Below, piece after piece: positions 51,905-60,617 of a stretch of 64,000 bases of DNA. The position numbers and the translations under genes were made by a program. Source of the stretch: JADJPO01 sp963825645 (GTDB lineage Bacteria; Actinomycetota; Actinomycetes; Actinomycetales; Kineosporiaceae); NCBI GenBank assembly GCA_963825645.1, contig CAWGTT010000005.1:62001-126000 (forward strand), read 5' to 3'. Positions within the stretch are counted from its first letter, which is position 1, and the number at the start of each line of letters is the position of its first letter. The notes beneath the pieces are model-generated. The model was not told where the DNA came from. It was given only the letters and a program-made list of their open reading frames with translations, and ran no database searches.

Positions 51905-53290
51905 ATGACCGAGACTCTGCCCCACGCAGGGGAGCGATGGGCACGCGGTGGGGCGCACGGCGCCGTGGCATCGGGCATCGCCCAGGAGCGTCGGCTGGTG
52001 ACGGCCGTTCCGGGCCCGGCCTCCCAGGCTCTCCATGCCCGCAAGCTCAACGCGGTCGCGGCAGGGGTCGGCACCACGCTCCCGGTGTACATCCAGCGGG
52101 CGGGCGGGGGGGTCCTGGTCGACGTCGATGGCAACCACCTGATCGACTTCGGCTCTGGCATCGCCGTCACCAGCGTGGGCAACGCCAACCCGCTCGTCGC
52201 CGCCCGGGTCCACGACCAGGTCGACCAGTTCACCCACACCTGCTTCATGGTGACCCCGTACGAGGGGTACCTGCAGGTCTGCGAAGCGCTGAACCGGCTC
52301 ACCCCGGGCAGCCACGCCAAGCGCTCGGCGTTGTTCAACTCCGGCGCCGAGGCGGTCGAGAACGCGGTCAAGATCGCTCGCCGGCACTCCGGGCGGGACG
52401 CCGTGGTGGTGTTCGACCACGCTTACCACGGCCGGACCAACCTGACGATGGCGATGACGGCGAAGAACATGCCGTACAAGGACGGCTTCGGCCCGTTCGC
52501 CGGTGAGGTGTACCGGGTGCCGATGTCATACCCGTTCCGCGAGCCCACCCCGATCAGCGGCGAGCAGGCGGCCGCTCGCGCCATGGCAGTCATCGACAAG
52601 CAGGTCGGCGTGAACCGGACGGCGGCCGTGGTCATCGAGCCGATCCAGGGCGAGGGCGGTTTCGTCGTCCCGGCCGAGGGGTTCCTCCCGGCGATCGCCG
52701 CGTGGTGCGCCGAGAACGGGGTGCTGCTGATCGCGGACGAGATCCAGACCGGCTTCGCCCGCACCGGCGCGATGTTCGCCTGCGAGCACGAGGGGGTGGT
52801 GCCCGACCTGATCACCACGGCCAAGGGCATCGCCGGTGGCCTGCCGCTGGCCGGGGTAACCGGCCGGGCCACCGTGATGGACTCGGTGCACGGCGGTGGG
52901 CTCGGCGGAACCTACGGGGGCAACCCGGTCGCCTGCGCCGCTGCTCTCGGCGCGATCGAGACGATCGAGACCTACGACCTGGTCGGTGCGGCCCAGCGGA
53001 TCGAGGCGGTGATGACGCCGCGGCTGCACGCCCTGGCCGAGCAGCACCCGATCATCGGCGATGTGCGCGGGCGTGGGGCGATGCTGGCGATGGAGATCGT
53101 GCAACCGGGAACCACGACGCCGGACGCCGCGGAGACCGCACGGATCAGCTCCGCCTGCCACCAGGCCGGTCTGGTCACGCTCACCTGCGGAACCTACGGC
53201 AACGTCCTGAGGTTCCTGCCGCCGCTGGTGATCGGTGAGGACCTGCTCACCGAGGGGATGGACGTTCTGGAGCAGGCGATCGGCGGCTAG
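51905..53290 (+). CDS. gabT: 4-aminobutyrate aminotransferase
   Basis: A 461-residue class III PLP aminotransferase converting 4-aminobutyrate (or 5-aminovalerate) and 2-oxoglutarate to succinate semialdehyde and glutamate. Key segments: NSGAEAVENAVKIAR, FDHAYHGRTNLTMAMTAK, GVLLIADEIQTGFARTGAMFA with the PLP Asp, and the Schiff-base Lys307 in TTAKGIAGGLPLAGV. Length and motifs match actinobacterial GabT. ATG at 51905. An SSADH-like gene is at 14 kb, not adjacent. It overlaps the convergent zinc-ribbon gene by 4 bases at the 3' end. Confidence 0.92.
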   Translation: MTETLPHAGERWARGGAHGAVASGIAQERRLVTAVPGPASQALHARKLNAVAAGVGTTLPVYIQRAGGGVLVDVDGNHLIDFGSGIAVTSVGNANPLVAARVHDQVDQFTHTCFMVTPYEGYLQVCEALNRLTPGSHAKRSALFNSGAEAVENAVKIARRHSGRDAVVVFDHAYHGRTNLTMAMTAKNMPYKDGFGPFAGEVYRVPMSYPFREPTPISGEQAAARAMAVIDKQVGVNRTAAVVIEPIQGEGGFVVPAEGFLPAIAAWCAENGVLLIADEIQTGFARTGAMFACEHEGVVPDLITTAKGIAGGLPLAGVTGRATVMDSVHGGGLGGTYGGNPVACAAALGAIETIETYDLVGAAQRIEAVMTPRLHALAEQHPIIGDVRGRGAMLAMEIVQPGTTTPDAAETARISSACHQAGLVTLTCGTYGNVLRFLPPLVIGEDLLTEGMDVLEQAIGG

Positions 53291-54030
53291 AGGCCGGAGT
53301 CCGCGGTCCGTACCAGGATCCGGCCGCACTCCTCGCAACGGATCACCGCGTCCTCGGCCGCATCGCGCAGCCTGCCCAGATCGGTGGTGTTCAGCTCGAG
53401 GCGGCACCCCTCGCAGCGGCGCTGGTTGAGCCTCGCGGCACCGACCCCGTCGCTGTTCTGCCGGATCCGCTCGTACAGGGTGACCAGGTCGGTCGGAAGT
53501 CCGGCTACCGCGTCGGCGCGGCGGCGCTGCTCGGTCTCGACCTCCGTGGCGATCTCGGCCAGAGCGGCGTCGCGGGCCGCGGTCGTCTCCTCGATCCGGA
53601 CCTGGATCCGGTCGGCCTCGCCCTGCATCCGGTCGAGCTCGGCGGTGGCCTGGTCCATCCGCTCCATCACCTCGAGCTCGACGTCCTCGAGCGCCGACTG
53701 CCGTGCCGCCAGCGTCGCGACCTCATGCTGGAGGGCTTGGAGGTCTTTCGGGTTGCCCTGACCGGAGTCGAGCCGGGCCCGGTCGCGGGCTGCCCGCTGA
53801 CGCACCTGTTCGACGTCCGCCTCGGCCTTGGCCAGATCTCGGGAGAGGTCCTGGACGGCGGTCTGCGCCGCGACCAGCTCGTCACCGACCCGCCCGGACC
53901 GCTCGGTGAGGTCGTCGATCTCTGCGTGCTGGGGCAGATTCCGACGGCGGTGGGACAGCTGCGCCAGGCGCGTGTCGTGGGCCTGGACGTCGAGAAGCCG
54001 CCACTGAGCGATAGCCGGCGCGCTCACCAC
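53287..54030 (-). CDS. Zinc-ribbon coiled-coil protein (CT398-like)
   Basis: A 247-residue protein with a long coiled coil (about residues 15-180, heptads such as LVAAQTAVQDLSRDLAKAEADVEQVRQ) and a C-terminal treble-clef zinc ribbon with CEGC and CEEC pairs. It is the actinobacterial relative of Rv2229c and Chlamydia CT398, which in chlamydiae interacts with sigma-54 and secretion factors; no role is established here. GTG start at 54030, or 54027 one codon later. It is followed downstream on the same strand by nothing, and upstream lies the Nif3-like gene, with which it is regularly paired. Confidence 0.85.
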   Translation of the reverse strand: MVSAPAIAQWRLLDVQAHDTRLAQLSHRRRNLPQHAEIDDLTERSGRVGDELVAAQTAVQDLSRDLAKAEADVEQVRQRAARDRARLDSGQGNPKDLQALQHEVATLAARQSALEDVELEVMERMDQATAELDRMQGEADRIQVRIEETTAARDAALAEIATEVETEQRRRADAVAGLPTDLVTLYERIRQNSDGVGAARLNQRRCEGCRLELNTTDLGRLRDAAEDAVIRCEECGRILVRTADSGL

Positions 54031-54093
54031 GCCCTCACCCTAACGGTCCGAGAGGCACCGACGGCCCCGGCGAAGCACGCCTGCGGCGGGGCC

Positions 54094-55272
54094 TCAGCGG
54101 ACGACGCCGCCCGGGCTGGGCACCCTGAAGCTCCACGGATCGGTGCTCCGAACGCTGACCAGCACCTCGATCGGGGTGCCGGCCGCCTCCAGCCTGCCCT
54201 CGAGGCGGTTGGCCACACCGGCCAGCCAGGGCCACTCGCTCGACCAATGGGCGACGTCGAGCAGGAACGGGGGCGCATCGCCGGTCTCCTCACGCGCCTC
54301 GCTGACCGGATGATGACGCAGGTCGGCCGTGACGTAGGCGTCCGCGCCGCTGGCCCTCGCCGCCTCAAGCAGGGGGTCTCCGGCCCCCCCGCAGACGGCC
54401 ACCCGCGCGATGGTGGCCGTTGGGTCGCCGGCCACCCGCACCCCCTGCGCGGTGGCGGGCAACGCCTCGGCCACCAGCAGCGCGAACTCGCGCAGCGTGG
54501 TGGGTCCGGCCAGCCGGCCGACCCGGCCGATGCCGCGGGTGCTCGACCACGAGGCGAGCTGGTAGACGTCGAAGGCCGGCTGCTCGTAGGGGTGCACCTG
54601 GAGCAGGGCACCAACCACCGCCGAGCGGCGCGCGCGGGGTAGCACCATCTCGACCCGGCGCTCGGCCAGGTCCGCGCGCCGGCCCGGCTGCCCGATGGCG
54701 GGTGACACCGAGCGACCCGGCACGAAGGTGCCGGTGCCCTCGGCGGTGAAGGCGCAGCGGGAGTAGTCGCCGACCTCTCCGGCGCCTGCCTTGGCGAGGG
54801 CGTCGACCAGCATGTCGACGGCGTCCTCGGGGACGAAGGTGACGACCTTGTCGATCGGGTCGGGCTCGTCCGCTGAGAGCGGGAACAGGTCGCGCAGTCC
54901 GAGCACTCGGGCCAGCGCGTCCGAGACGCCCGGCGCCGCGACGTCCGCGTTGGTGTGCGCGGTGTAGAGGGCGCAGTCGGCGCGCACCAGGCGGTGCAGC
55001 ACCCTGCCCTTGGCCGTGGTGGCGGCCATGGTGTGCACCGGGTGCAGCAGCAGCGGGTGGTGCGTGAGCACCAGGTCGGCCCGCCACTCGATCGCCTCGT
55101 CGATGACGGCAGCCACCGGGTCCACGGCCAGCAGGACCTTGCGGACAGGTGCACTCGGCTCGCCGCAGGCCAGTCCTACCCGGTCCCAGTCGCGGGCCCA
55201 GGCCGGGTTGTACATCCGCTCCAGGACGCCGATGACCTGGGCCAGCGTCGGGGTGCGCGTGTCGATCGTCAC
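54094..55272 (-). CDS. Nif3-like dinuclear metal centre protein
   Basis: A 392-residue Nif3/YqfO-type hexameric protein with a CutA-like insert. Metal ligands are visible as LVLTHHPLLLHP and ALYTAHTNAD in the first half, and DVAHWSSEW near the end. The central insert (VVTFVPEDAVDMLVDALAKAGAGEVGDYSRCAFTAEG) is the PII/CutA-like domain of long-form Nif3 proteins. Some members have GTP cyclohydrolase-like or metallohydrolase activity, but the function is unproven. The GTG at 55272 is taken as start because it begins VTIDTRTPTLAQVI; a start at 55293 is possible. Same neighbour as in mycobacteria (Rv2230c). Confidence 0.87.
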   Translation of the reverse strand: MTIDTRTPTLAQVIGVLERMYNPAWARDWDRVGLACGEPSAPVRKVLLAVDPVAAVIDEAIEWRADLVLTHHPLLLHPVHTMAATTAKGRVLHRLVRADCALYTAHTNADVAAPGVSDALARVLGLRDLFPLSADEPDPIDKVVTFVPEDAVDMLVDALAKAGAGEVGDYSRCAFTAEGTGTFVPGRSVSPAIGQPGRRADLAERRVEMVLPRARRSAVVGALLQVHPYEQPAFDVYQLASWSSTRGIGRVGRLAGPTTLREFALLVAEALPATAQGVRVAGDPTATIARVAVCGGAGDPLLEAARASGADAYVTADLRHHPVSEAREETGDAPPFLLDVAHWSSEWPWLAGVANRLEGRLEAAGTPIEVLVSVRSTDPWSFRVPSPGGVVR

Positions 55273-55492
55273 GGAAAGAACCCTAGCGCTCACCGTCCGC
55301 GCCGGGCGCTGTGCGTGACGAAGGGGCTACTCCGGTGACAACTCTTAGTCACATTTGCCTCTGTGCTACTACCCACAGTAGCGATCGATCCAAGTATGCC
55401 CGGTCGGCCGATGGCGCCGTCAGACGTTCGGGTTACCCTTCCGGGCCGGGTCGGAGGGCGGCCCGACCGCCGTCGGACGGGGCTGCGACCGG

Positions 55493-55565
55493 TGGGCCCG
55501 GCCGGACTCGAACCGACGACACCCGCGGTGTAAGCGCGGTGCTCTGCCAACTGAGCTACAGGCCC
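55493..55565 (-). tRNA. tRNA-Val (anticodon TAC)
   Basis: Minus-strand cloverleaf of 73 nt. The acceptor stem gggcctg pairs with cgggccc, with one G-T pair; then ta at 8-9 and the D stem gctc/gagc. The anticodon stem is ccgcg/cgcgg with loop cttacac, giving anticodon TAC (valine, codon GTA/GTG). The variable loop is gtgtc, and the T arm gtcgg/ccggc has loop ttcgagt. Discriminator is A; the CCA end is not encoded (next bases are ccg). It lies between the Nif3-like gene and the peroxiredoxin gene. Confidence 0.95.
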
Positions 55566-55609
55566 CTGACGACGCCGAACGGCTCGGCGGCATCAGGTGC
55601 GGGGCGACC

Positions 55610-56074
55610 TCACCCCGCCAGGGCGGCGATCGCCTCACGGTAGGCGGCCACCGGACGGGGCTGGCCGGAGGGATGGACGACGCTCCAGCGCAGTATGCCG
55701 CCCCGGTCGATCAGGAAGCTGCCCCGTTCGGGGCGGCCGCGGCCGTCGTCGAACACCTCGTAGGAGCGGGCCACGGACCCGTGCGGCCAGAAGTCGGACA
55801 GCAGCGGGAACTCATAGCCCTCGGCGTCGGCGAAGGCTCGCAGGGAGTACATCGGGTCGCAGGAGATGCCCACGACCTGCACCCCGGCGCCGGCGAAGTC
55901 AGCCAGGTTGTCCCGGATCTCGCACAGCTCGCCGGTGCACAGGCCGGAGAAGGCGAACGGGAAGAAGACCAGCGCCACGTGCGCGTCGCCCCGGAAATCG
56001 CTGAGAGCGACCTGCTGCCCGTGCTGGTCGTTGAGCCGGAAGTCGGGGGCCGGGACGCCGACCTGCGGGCTCAC
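55610..56074 (-). CDS. ahpE: Peroxiredoxin, AhpE-type (one-cysteine)
   Basis: A 154-residue peroxidase that reduces hydrogen peroxide, organic peroxides and peroxynitrite. The peroxidatic Cys lies in FFPFAFSGLCTGELCEIRD (the TxxC-type motif); a further Cys follows four residues later. The start GTG at 56074 overlaps the DUF3052 stop (GTGA). Context matches mycobacterial ahpE (Rv2238c) beside its DUF3052 partner, which supports the AhpE call over BCP-type peroxiredoxins. The redox partner in this organism is not shown. Confidence 0.92.
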   Translation of the reverse strand: MSPQVGVPAPDFRLNDQHGQQVALSDFRGDAHVALVFFPFAFSGLCTGELCEIRDNLADFAGAGVQVVGISCDPMYSLRAFADAEGYEFPLLSDFWPHGSVARSYEVFDDGRGRPERGSFLIDRGGILRWSVVHPSGQPRPVAAYREAIAALAG

Positions 56075-56499
56075 CGCCGCGCTCCGCGCGGGGTGGCCAG
56101 CCGGGTTCCGGTCCAGTCCTGACAGGCACTCACGGTGCTCGTGGCGTGCATGCCCGCGGTCGGCGCCGACTCCTCGATGTCGGAGGGCTCGACATGCCCG
56201 TCGCGTCCCGACTTCGGCGTCAGCAGCCAGATCACGCCGCCTTCGGCGAGGTTGGGCAACGCGTCGACCAACGCGTCGACCAGGTCGCCATCACCGTCGC
56301 GCCACCAGAAGATCGCCGCATCGACGACCTCGTGCAGGTCCTCCTCGACCAGGTGGTTCCCGGTCAGGTCCTCGATCTCGGTTCTCAGTTCGTGGTCGAC
56401 GTCATCGTCGTAGCCGAACTCCTGAACGACCTGTCCGGTCCGCAAGCCCAGCCGAGCTGCCCTCGACTGACCCGCGGCAGACCCCGCGGTCGTGCCCAC
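56071..56499 (-). CDS. DUF3052 protein
   Basis: A 142-residue acidic protein with EDDLHEVVDAAIFWWRDGDGDLVDAL-type core (here LHEVVDAAIFWWRDGDGD) and GGVIWLLTPKSGRDGHVEPSD, the DUF3052 signature. It is always found in front of ahpE in actinobacteria; the mycobacterial homologue is Rv2239c. No catalytic residues are evident. A GTG start at 56499 with AGGAGG 11 bases upstream (56511-56516 on the minus strand) is well supported. It probably forms a two-gene operon with ahpE and may respond to the same stress. Confidence 0.88.
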   Translation of the reverse strand: MGTTAGSAAGQSRAARLGLRTGQVVQEFGYDDDVDHELRTEIEDLTGNHLVEEDLHEVVDAAIFWWRDGDGDLVDALVDALPNLAEGGVIWLLTPKSGRDGHVEPSDIEESAPTAGMHATSTVSACQDWTGTRLATPRGARR

Positions 56500-56810
56500 T
56501 GGTTATGACCTCCTGTGTCGTGCCATCGCTACCGGACGGCTCCCACTGCCGCGGCGTGCCCCCGGCTACACCTCGCCCACGCTAGTGGACTGCACCTTGG
56601 GCTCCGCGCGCAACACCCTGGCGCCACCACGGGCGTTGCGGACCCGACCTCGTCCGTGCCGGTTCGGACGCTCACCCGCGCCGATCTCGGTCATGGCCCG
56701 CCCGGCGCGGCAGACTCGGGGGGCTCTCGGCGTGACGAGCAGGGCACTGACGGGCGAGGATGACCGAAGGCGTTTTCGGCGTGCGATGACCTGCGATGGA
56801 AGGACCCGAC
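56500..56810. other. 311-bp divergent promoter region of DUF3052-ahpE and aceE
   Basis: No convincing gene lies here; short frames are GC-rich artefacts. The region must hold both promoters. The minus-strand ribosome-binding site of DUF3052 is at 56511-56516 and the plus-strand one of aceE, GGAAGGA, at 56798-56804. No recognisable operator or riboswitch is seen. Confidence 0.6.
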
Positions 56811-59546
56811 GTGCCGCACAAGCAGGGACCCATTCTCAACGGACTGCCCAGCCATCTACCCGACATCGACCCCGACGAGACCAACGAGTGGCTCGAGTCC
56901 CTCGACGCCGCGGTCGAGGAGCGGGGCCGCGAACGTGCCCGGTACCTGATGCTGGCCCTGCTGCAGCGGGCCCGCGAACAGGGGGTCGGTGTCCCGAGCC
57001 TGTCGCAGACCGACTACATCAACACCATCCCACCCGAGCGGGAGCCCTGGTTCCCCGGAGACGAGGAGGCCGAACGGGCCTACCGTCGATGGATCCGCTG
57101 GAACGCGGCGGTCATGGTCCACCGTGCCCAACGCCCCGGAATCGCCGTCGGCGGCCACATCTCCACCTACGCCTCGTCGGCGACCCTGTACGAGGTCGGC
57201 TTCAACCACTTCTTCCGCGGCAAGGACGACGCCGGCGGCGGCGACCAGATCTTCATCCAGGGCCACGCCTCACCGGGCATCTACGCGCGGGCGTTCCTCG
57301 AAGGGCGCCTCAGCGAGCACCAGCTCGACGGCTTCCGGCAGGAGAAGTCCCACCCCAGCGGCGGGCTCCCCTCCTACCCGCACCCGCGGCTGATGCCGGA
57401 CTTCTGGGAGTTCCCGACCGTCTCGATGGGCCTGGGTCCGATCAACGCCATCTACCAGGCGCAGTTCAACAAGTACCTGCACGGCCGCGGGATCAAAGAC
57501 ACCTCGCAGCAAAGGGTCTGGGCCTTCCTCGGCGACGGCGAGATGGACGAGCCGGAGAGCCGCGGGGCGCTGCAGCTCGCCGCCTACGAGGAGCTGGACA
57601 ACCTCACCTTCGTGATCAACTGCAACCTGCAGCGCCTGGACGGCCCCGTGCGCGGCAACGGCAAGATCATCCAGGAACTGGAGGCGTTCTTCCGCGGGGC
57701 CGGCTGGAACGTGATCAAGGTGATCTGGGGCCGGGAATGGGACACGCTGCTGGCCGCCGACCGCGACCAGGCCCTCGTGAACGTGATGAACCAGACCCGT
57801 GACGGCGACTACCAGACCTTCCGGGCCGAGGACGGCGCCTACATCCGCGAGCACTTCTTCGGGCGGGATCCCCGCACCCGCAAGCTCGTCGATTCGATGA
57901 GCGACGACGACATCTGGAACCTGCGCCGGGGCGGCCACGACTACCGAAAGGTGTTCGCGGGCTACAAGGCGGCCACCGAGCACACCGGCCAGCCCACCGT
58001 GATCCTGGCCAAGACGGTCAAGGGATGGGCGCTCGGCCCGAGCTTCGCCGGACGCAACGCGACCCACCAGATGAAGAAGTTCACCCTCGAGGACCTGACC
58101 CTGCTGCGCGACCGGCTGAAGATCCCGGTCAGCGACGAACAGCTCGCCTCGGACAAGTACCTACCGCCCTACTACAACCCGGGCGAGAACAACGAGGTGA
58201 TCCAGCACCTGCGTGAGGTCCGGCGCAACCTCGGCGGTGGCCTGCCGGAGCGTCGGGTCACCTCCGGAGCGCTCAAGCTGCCGGAGGAGAACGTCTACGA
58301 GGTGGTCCGGCGCGGTTCGGGCAAACAGGCTGTGGCTACGACGATGGCGTTCGTCCGGCTCCTGCGCGACGTCATGCGCGAGAAGGACTTCGGCGCCCGC
58401 GTGGTGCCCATCATCCCCGACGAGGCACGCACGTTCGGCATGGACTCGTTCTTCCCGACGGCGAAGATCTACAATCCGCACGGGCAGAACTACGCGTCCG
58501 TGGACCGCGATCTGATGCTCGCCTACAAGGAGTCGACGTCAGGCCAGATCCTGCACCTGGGCATCAACGAGGCGGGCTCGGTCGCCGCGTTCACCGCCGC
58601 CGGGTCCTCGTACGCCACCCACGGCGAGCCGATGGTGCCGATCTACATCTTCTACTCGATGTTCGGCTTCCAGCGCACCGGTGACGCGCTCTGGGCGGCC
58701 TCCGACCAGATGTGCCGTGGCTTCGTCATCGGGGCCACGGCCGGACGCACGACACTGACCGGCGAGGGCCTCCAGCACGCCGACGGGCACTCCCCGATCC
58801 TCGCCGCGACCAACCCGGCAGCGCTCGTCTACGACCCCGCCTACGGCTACGAGATCGGGCACATCGTCCGGGACGGACTCCGTCGCATGTACGGGGAGTC
58901 GCCGGAGAACGTCTACTACTACCTGACCGTCTACAACGAGCCGTACCCTCAGCCGGCCGAGCCGGAGAACCTGGACGTCGAGGCGCTCCTGCGCGGCATG
59001 TACCTGCTCTCCGCCGCAGCCCCGGCCGATGGTCGGCCGCGCGTGCAGCTGCTCGGCTCGGGGGTCGCGCTGCCGTGGACGCTGGAGGCCCAGCAGCTGC
59101 TGGCCGAGGACTGGGGGGTCGCCGCGGACGTATGGAGCGTCACCAGCTGGACCGAGCTGCGCCGGGAGGCGATGCGCTGCGACGAACAGGCCTTCCTGAG
59201 CCCGGACCAGGATGCGCCGGTGCCGTTCGTCACCAGTCAGCTCTCGGGTACCAGCGGTCCGGTGATCGCGGTCAGTGACTACATGCGCCAGGTCCCCGAC
59301 CAGATCGCCCAATGGGTGCCGGGCGACTTCGCATCCCTCGGCGCGGACGGGTTCGGCTTCTCCGACACCCGGCCGGCGGCGCGACGGTTCTTCGCGATCG
59401 ACGGTCCGTCCGTGGCCACCCGAGCGCTGGAGGAGCTCGCTCGACGCGGTGAGGTGCCGGTGGACTCACCGGCCAAGGCCATCGCCAAGTACCGGCTCCA
59501 TGACGTCACCGCCGGAACCAGCGGCAGCGCGGGTGGGGACGCCTGA
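56811..59546 (+). CDS. aceE: Pyruvate dehydrogenase E1 component, homodimeric type
   Basis: Thiamine-diphosphate enzyme that decarboxylates pyruvate and acetylates the lipoyl domain of E2, supplying acetyl-CoA. The 911-residue homodimeric E1 has the ThDP-Mg motif beginning GDGEMDEPESRGALQLAAYE and ending NCN (about residues 241-275), HISTYASSATLYEVGFNHFF near the front, and GINEAGSVAAFTAAGSSYATHGE in the central domain. The GTG at 56811 is preferred because GGAAGGA (56798-56804) stands 6 bases before it and the protein then starts VPHKQGPILNGLPS; an ATG at 56796 would overlap that ribosome-binding site. Its lipoyl partner depends on LipA/LipB encoded at 6-8 kb. Same position as Rv2241. Confidence 0.96.
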   Translation: MPHKQGPILNGLPSHLPDIDPDETNEWLESLDAAVEERGRERARYLMLALLQRAREQGVGVPSLSQTDYINTIPPEREPWFPGDEEAERAYRRWIRWNAAVMVHRAQRPGIAVGGHISTYASSATLYEVGFNHFFRGKDDAGGGDQIFIQGHASPGIYARAFLEGRLSEHQLDGFRQEKSHPSGGLPSYPHPRLMPDFWEFPTVSMGLGPINAIYQAQFNKYLHGRGIKDTSQQRVWAFLGDGEMDEPESRGALQLAAYEELDNLTFVINCNLQRLDGPVRGNGKIIQELEAFFRGAGWNVIKVIWGREWDTLLAADRDQALVNVMNQTRDGDYQTFRAEDGAYIREHFFGRDPRTRKLVDSMSDDDIWNLRRGGHDYRKVFAGYKAATEHTGQPTVILAKTVKGWALGPSFAGRNATHQMKKFTLEDLTLLRDRLKIPVSDEQLASDKYLPPYYNPGENNEVIQHLREVRRNLGGGLPERRVTSGALKLPEENVYEVVRRGSGKQAVATTMAFVRLLRDVMREKDFGARVVPIIPDEARTFGMDSFFPTAKIYNPHGQNYASVDRDLMLAYKESTSGQILHLGINEAGSVAAFTAAGSSYATHGEPMVPIYIFYSMFGFQRTGDALWAASDQMCRGFVIGATAGRTTLTGEGLQHADGHSPILAATNPAALVYDPAYGYEIGHIVRDGLRRMYGESPENVYYYLTVYNEPYPQPAEPENLDVEALLRGMYLLSAAAPADGRPRVQLLGSGVALPWTLEAQQLLAEDWGVAADVWSVTSWTELRREAMRCDEQAFLSPDQDAPVPFVTSQLSGTSGPVIAVSDYMRQVPDQIAQWVPGDFASLGADGFGFSDTRPAARRFFAIDGPSVATRALEELARRGEVPVDSPAKAIAKYRLHDVTAGTSGSAGGDA

Positions 59547-59616
59547 GCCCATCCCGCGTTGGGGCGGCGTCCGCGGCCGACCGGGACGACATCCCGCGGC
59601 CTCGGGTGCCGCGACG

Positions 59617-60408
59617 TCAGTGCCGGCGGAACGGGTTGCGGTTCGAGGCCTCTCGCAGCTCGCGCAGATCGATGATCGGGATGCCGCCTGCCGGGGTGCC
59701 TGGCGGTAGCTGCGCCTCCGCCCGGTCGATCAACGGCGTCAGCTCCTCACGGATCTGCTGAACACCCTCAGCGTCCGGGTGACCCTCCAGTGCGGTGAGG
59801 TGGCGACGTGCGTCACCCACGCGCCCCGCCTCGATCGCCGCCTCGACCACCTGCCGACCGGCCTCGAGACCGTGCTCGCGCGGACGCCAGTGACCGGTGG
59901 CCAGGTTGACCGCCTCGGCCGGCATCCGCTCGTCGCGAAGCATGCCCAGGGCGACCGCCAGCGCCTGTCCCTCGCTGTCACGATCCGCGGCGGTAGCGAG
60001 GCGACGCAAGGCCGCCTCGCGGTCGTCGTGCAAGGACAGTCGGGCCAGCTCGACCAGCGGGTACCAGGCCCTGCTGGAGTGGGCCAGCTCTTCGGCGAGG
60101 GACCAGACGGCGTCGTCCGCGGCGCGCTGCCGGTCACCGCCGACGGTCTCCGTCTGGGAATCCGCGGCCCGGCGCCGGACGATCTCGGCCAGGGCATGGA
60201 AGGCCTCGGCATCGTTCGGGTTCTCGCGCAGACCGGCCCACAGCTCGGCCTCGGCGGAGACATCGATCGGGCTCGCATCGGACTCCGGCCCGGGTGGCGC
60301 GTGACCGGCCTCGACGACCACCGGGACATCACCCCGACCGCGAGCCGACGCCGTCGGCACCGGCACGGCGTGCCCTGCGCGACGGCGGAACCTGTCCAGG
60401 ACTCCCAT
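59617..60408 (-). CDS. Hypothetical protein with TPR-like helical repeats
   Basis: A 263-residue, probably cytosolic protein with a basic N-terminus (GVLDRFRRRAG), a poorly conserved linker, and a mostly helical body whose pieces (ELWAGLRENPNDAEAFHALAEIVRRRA, YPLVELARLSLHDDREAALRRLATA) look like TPR or pentapeptide-length helical repeats with small-residue patterns. The C-terminus ends IPIIDLRELREASNRNPFRRH. No catalytic motif. It is convergent with aceE and divergent from ppk2. I do not recognise a named family; the position resembles hypothetical genes around aceE in other actinobacteria. Confidence 0.7.
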   Translation of the reverse strand: MGVLDRFRRRAGHAVPVPTASARGRGDVPVVVEAGHAPPGPESDASPIDVSAEAELWAGLRENPNDAEAFHALAEIVRRRAADSQTETVGGDRQRAADDAVWSLAEELAHSSRAWYPLVELARLSLHDDREAALRRLATAADRDSEGQALAVALGMLRDERMPAEAVNLATGHWRPREHGLEAGRQVVEAAIEAGRVGDARRHLTALEGHPDAEGVQQIREELTPLIDRAEAQLPPGTPAGGIPIIDLRELREASNRNPFRRH

Positions 60409-60617
60409 GTCGCCTCCACTTCACCGCTCGACGACCCCTCATGACCCTAGCCGCGGGCGGCGACAGTGGCGAACACACCACCCTCGTCGAGCCGCCGACC
60501 GGGCGTGCGCACGGCGGACTGGTCGACCAAACGGGTGACCTGTGGGTCGCCCATCGGTGACCACACGGTGGCGATGGACCCCTTGCGCAGGCGGCCGGGC
60601 CGCGATGAAGTGACCTC

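Noticed and set aside
55310..55420. Small hairpin (ctact...agtag) between Nif3 and tRNA-Val
   Set aside because: Five-base stem is too weak to claim as a terminator or operator.
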